Positions 61,507 through 64,000 of a stretch of 64,000 bases of DNA are shown here, piece after piece. Made by a program: the position numbers and the translations under genes. Each line of letters starts with the position of its first letter. The stretch's first letter is position 1. This stretch comes from Prauserella marina (GTDB lineage Bacteria > Actinomycetota > Actinomycetes > Mycobacteriales > Pseudonocardiaceae). The notes beneath the pieces are model-generated. The model was not told the origin of the DNA. It ran no database searches and saw only the letters and a list, made by a program, of their open reading frames with translations. The stretch is from NCBI RefSeq assembly GCF_002240355.1, contig NZ_CP016353.1, forward strand, positions 2,902,501-2,966,500, written 5' to 3'.

Positions 61507-62694
61507 GTGGTGAAGAGGCTGCCGGCCGCGGTGCGAGACGTACCGGGGGCGGGTGGAGTCAGGGAATCCAACGCCGCGTCGGTGCTGGGAGCCATCAGGG
61601 TCGACGGCCCGTTGTCGAGGGCGGCGATCGCCAGGCACACCGGGTTGAGCATGCCGACGGTCAGCAGGCAGGTCGCGGCGCTCATCGAACTCGGCCTGCT
61701 GCGCGAGGTCGCCGACCAGTCCGGTGTGCGGGCGGTGGGCAGGCCGACGGTCCCCGTCGACCTCAACGACGACGTGATCGCGGCCTGCGGTGTGCACCTC
61801 GGTGTTTCGACGACCACCTACGGCCTGACGAACTTGAGGGGCAGGCTGCTCGGCAGCGAGCGGATGGCCACCCCGGCAGGGGGCCCGGAAGAGGTGCTGA
61901 GCAGGATCGCCGCCGAGGTGCGCGGCTTTCTCCGGCACTGGCCGGAACGCAGGATCATCGGCGTGGGTTTCGCGATCGGCGGGCAGATCGACGCGGAACG
62001 CGGACTACTCGACCACGAACGGCTTGGCTGGCGAAAGGTTCCGGCGCGGGCGGTGCTGGAGGGCGTGACGGGCCTTCCGGTGTACCTCGACGGGCACGTG
62101 CCGGCGATGGCGGCAGCCGAACTGCTTTTCGGAGCAGCTGGGCGCGCGGAGAGTTCGCTGTACTTCTACGCGAGGGAAATGGTGGGCGTCGCCGTCGCGG
62201 TGCACGGCAGGCTGCACAGGGGGCCGGGACAGTCGGGCAGCATCGCGCATCTGCCCGTCGGCGGCGACGTGCCGTGCTCGTGCGGGCGCACGGGCTGCCT
62301 TGAGGCGACGGTCGCCGAGCTCGCCGTCGTGGAACGCGCGGTGAAGGCAGGCGTCATCGCCGAACCGGACATCGGTCTGCTGCGCGCGGCGGCCGAGGCC
62401 GGCGACCCCACCGCAGACGAAATCCTCGCCGAAAGGGCGCGTGCGCTGGGCACGGCGGCGGGAATCCTGCGGGACGTGGTGAATCCGGAGCTCGTCGTCC
62501 TCGGCGGGCAGGCGATCACCGACGCCCCGGGGTATCTCGGCGAGCTGTTGCGCACGTTCGCCGACACGACGGCATTGCCGGGCACTGACCTGGTCGAGGT
62601 CACCAGGTTCGGGCCCGACGTGCAGGCCATGGCGGCGTGCACCGGTCTGCTCACCCAGCTCTACGATCACCCGCTTTCCGTGCTGGGAGCCTGA
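61507..62694 (+). CDS. ROK-family regulator/sugar kinase-like protein
   Basis: About 395 residues follow an N-terminal winged helix (SRAAIARHTGLSMPTVSRQV) and a ROK domain. ROK features include VGFAIGGQIDAERGLL, the zinc site CSCGRTGCLEATV and PELVVLGGQAI. The ATP-site acidic residue expected in catalytic ROK kinases is replaced in this type of regulator, so it probably binds a sugar without phosphorylating it. Start choice is uncertain: GTG at 61507 or 61495, or a longer TTG form from 61465. It precedes the LLM monooxygenase genes. Confidence 0.78.
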   Translation: MVKRLPAAVRDVPGAGGVRESNAASVLGAIRVDGPLSRAAIARHTGLSMPTVSRQVAALIELGLLREVADQSGVRAVGRPTVPVDLNDDVIAACGVHLGVSTTTYGLTNLRGRLLGSERMATPAGGPEEVLSRIAAEVRGFLRHWPERRIIGVGFAIGGQIDAERGLLDHERLGWRKVPARAVLEGVTGLPVYLDGHVPAMAAAELLFGAAGRAESSLYFYAREMVGVAVAVHGRLHRGPGQSGSIAHLPVGGDVPCSCGRTGCLEATVAELAVVERAVKAGVIAEPDIGLLRAAAEAGDPTADEILAERARALGTAAGILRDVVNPELVVLGGQAITDAPGYLGELLRTFADTTALPGTDLVEVTRFGPDVQAMAACTGLLTQLYDHPLSVLGA

Positions 62695-62787
62695 CCGCGT
62701 TACTTTCACGCAGTTCCTTTGTGGACTGTGCGGATCCCAGTGACTGGAAGCCGGAATGACCGTGGACGGCCCGGTCGTTGCGCGAGC

Positions 62788-63957
62788 ATGACTGGCAAAC
62801 CGGAGTTACATCTGGCGACGGCACTGGAGGCAACGGGCTGGCACCCGGCTTCGTGGCGGGAGCCGCGAGCACGCCCAGGGGAGATATTCACCGCCGCGTA
62901 CTGGACGGATCTGGTGCGGGAGGCGGAAAAAGGACTGCTCGACTTTGTCACGATCGAGGATTCGCTCGGTCCGGGTGACGGAATCGAAAGGACCGACCGG
63001 GTGCGCGGAAGGCTGGACTCGGTACTCATCGCGTCGAGGGTCGCGCCGTCGACGACCGAGATCGGGCTCGTGCCGACGGTGGTCGCCACCCACACCGAGC
63101 CGTTCCACCTCTCGAAAGCGCTGGCGACGCTCGACTACGTGAGCCAGGGCAGGGCGGGAGTCAGGGTCAGGGTGGACGGCAGCGCCGGCAACGCCGCGCA
63201 TTTCGGCAGGCGGGATCCGGCGACCCTCACGAGGGAGGAACTGTTCGCCGAAGCGGCCGACTACGTCGAGGTGATTCGCAGGTTGTGGGACAGCTGGGAG
63301 GACGAAGCGGAGATCCGCGACGTCGCCACCGGCCGGTTCGTCGACCGCGAAAAACTGCACTACATCGACTTCGAAGGGCCGTGGTTCGGTGTCAAGGGCC
63401 CCTCGATCACGCCGCGCCCTCCGCAGGGGCAGCTTCCCGTCGCCGTTCTCGCGCACGCCACGGCTGCCTACCGGCTCGCGGCACGCTCGGCCGACCTCGT
63501 CTTCGTCACCCCGCGGGACGAAAGGGACGCGGCGAGGATCGTCTCGGAGATCGGCGCCGAGAGCGACGTCGCCGGAAGGGAGAACCGGCCGGGGATCTTC
63601 GCCGACCTCGTGGTGTTCCTCGACGAGACGGAGCGCGCGGCGGTGGATCGCAAGGCGCGGCTCGACGAACTGGCCGGCGAGACCTGCGACAGCGACGCGG
63701 CCGTGTTCACCGGAACGGCCGGGCAACTCGCCGAGGTGCTGACCGGGCTCGCGGAGCAGGGCATCACCGGGTTCCGGCTGCGGCCGGGAGCCATTCCCCA
63801 CGACCTGCTCGCCATCACGACGAAGGTCACGGCGGTGCTGCGCGAGGCGGGCCGGTACCGGTCGCGCTACGCGCTGGACAGCGAACAACGAACGACACTA
63901 CGCGGGACGCTCGGCCTCGGCCGTCCCGCCAGCCGCTACGCGGAGGTGGCCTCATGA
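62788..63957 (+). CDS. LLM-class flavin-dependent monooxygenase
   Basis: The 389-residue bacterial-luciferase-like TIM barrel has LHLATALEATGWHPASWREP at the start, LDFVTIEDSLGPGDG, GLVPTVVATHTEPFHLSKAL and DYVSQGRAGVRVRVDGSAGN. It oxidises an organic substrate using FMNH2 supplied by a separate reductase. The ATG at 62788 lacks a strong ribosome site; an in-frame GTG at 62719 is an alternative. Its stop overlaps the ATG of another LLM gene, so the pair forms one operon. Confidence 0.83.
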   Translation: MTGKPELHLATALEATGWHPASWREPRARPGEIFTAAYWTDLVREAEKGLLDFVTIEDSLGPGDGIERTDRVRGRLDSVLIASRVAPSTTEIGLVPTVVATHTEPFHLSKALATLDYVSQGRAGVRVRVDGSAGNAAHFGRRDPATLTREELFAEAADYVEVIRRLWDSWEDEAEIRDVATGRFVDREKLHYIDFEGPWFGVKGPSITPRPPQGQLPVAVLAHATAAYRLAARSADLVFVTPRDERDAARIVSEIGAESDVAGRENRPGIFADLVVFLDETERAAVDRKARLDELAGETCDSDAAVFTGTAGQLAEVLTGLAEQGITGFRLRPGAIPHDLLAITTKVTAVLREAGRYRSRYALDSEQRTTLRGTLGLGRPASRYAEVAS

Positions 63958-64000
63958 GCAAGCCGGTCAAGCACATCCATCTCGCCGCGCACTTTCCCGG
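63954..64000 (+). CDS. Second LLM-class monooxygenase (3' end outside the window)
   Basis: The ATG at 63954 overlaps the stop of the previous gene (ATGA). The visible residues MSKPVKHIHLAAHFPG match the N-terminus of NtaA/DmoA-type flavin monooxygenases (HIHLAAHFPG). Only 15 codons are inside the window, so the family call rests on that short match and the neighbour. Confidence 0.55.
   Translation, partial: MSKPVKHIHLAAHFP

Overview
The window is GC-rich DNA with strongly GC-biased third codon positions, many GTG starts, tightly overlapping operons (ATGA and GTGA junctions) and an abundance of TetR, GntR, LysR, MarR, Lrp and ROK regulators. Two surface proteins end in an LASTG sorting motif of the sortase E type. 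Together these point to a soil-type filamentous actinomycete, most likely of the Pseudonocardiaceae (an Amycolatopsis- or Prauserella-like genome). The taxon is an inference; no rRNA gene is present. I see no tRNA, rRNA, CRISPR array, transposase, phage gene or classical biosynthetic megasynthase.

Layout. 1-2.9 kb: a partial LysE-type exporter, an AraC regulator, a DUF2867 protein and a cation exchanger. 3.1-14.1 kb: a plus-strand sugar operon with a RbsABC-type transporter, zinc alcohol dehydrogenase, DUF4380 protein, SDR dehydrogenase, FadR-type regulator, galactonate dehydratase, 2-keto-3-deoxy-6-phosphogalactonate aldolase, PfkB kinase and SMP-30 lactonase. This is a full oxidative (De Ley-Doudoroff) galactose/galactonate route. 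14.4-21.4 kb: an NmrA-like protein, a UvrA-like ATPase divergent from its TetR regulator, an RNA methyltransferase, hypothetical genes and a candidate small RNA with an intrinsic terminator. 21.6-27.1 kb: a CODH/xanthine-dehydrogenase-type L-S-M operon, then a hydrolase-TetR-DUF4260 operon. 27.1-32.4 kb (minus strand): a double Lrp regulator, Asp/Glu racemase, secreted membrane-anchored protein, 52-residue membrane protein, sodium:solute symporter and M19-type dipeptidase.

33.7-43.3 kb: an MHS-type permease, then a minus-strand operon of DUF6282 protein, GalB-like 4-oxalomesaconate hydratase, RraA/HMG-CHA-type aldolase and a TauABC-like importer. It is flanked by a GntR regulator and a divergent DUF1932 dehydrogenase that share a 12-bp operator. 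43.3-48.9 kb: regulators, a DUF1992 protein, an MpaB-family oxygenase, an adenine deaminase, an acetyltransferase and a pirin. 49.2-52.5 kb: an AspT-AspD pair, i.e. an aspartate:alanine exchange and decarboxylation cycle. 53-57 kb: a MarR-controlled homogentisate operon (hmgA, unknown gene, fahA). 57.4-61.4 kb: two LASTG-anchored surface proteins. 61.5-64 kb: a ROK regulator and two LLM-type flavin monooxygenases, the last truncated by the window end.

The most unusual structural feature is a dispersed intergenic repeat with an exact 21-bp period. Each unit carries a GCGGATCTCG core, and some arrays end in a GGGGGACTCG cap unit. It occurs at eight places, always between genes and twice as inverted pairs. 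The most interesting gene content is the 35-41 kb operon, the unknown protein between hmgA and fahA, and the racemase/dipeptidase/symporter cluster.
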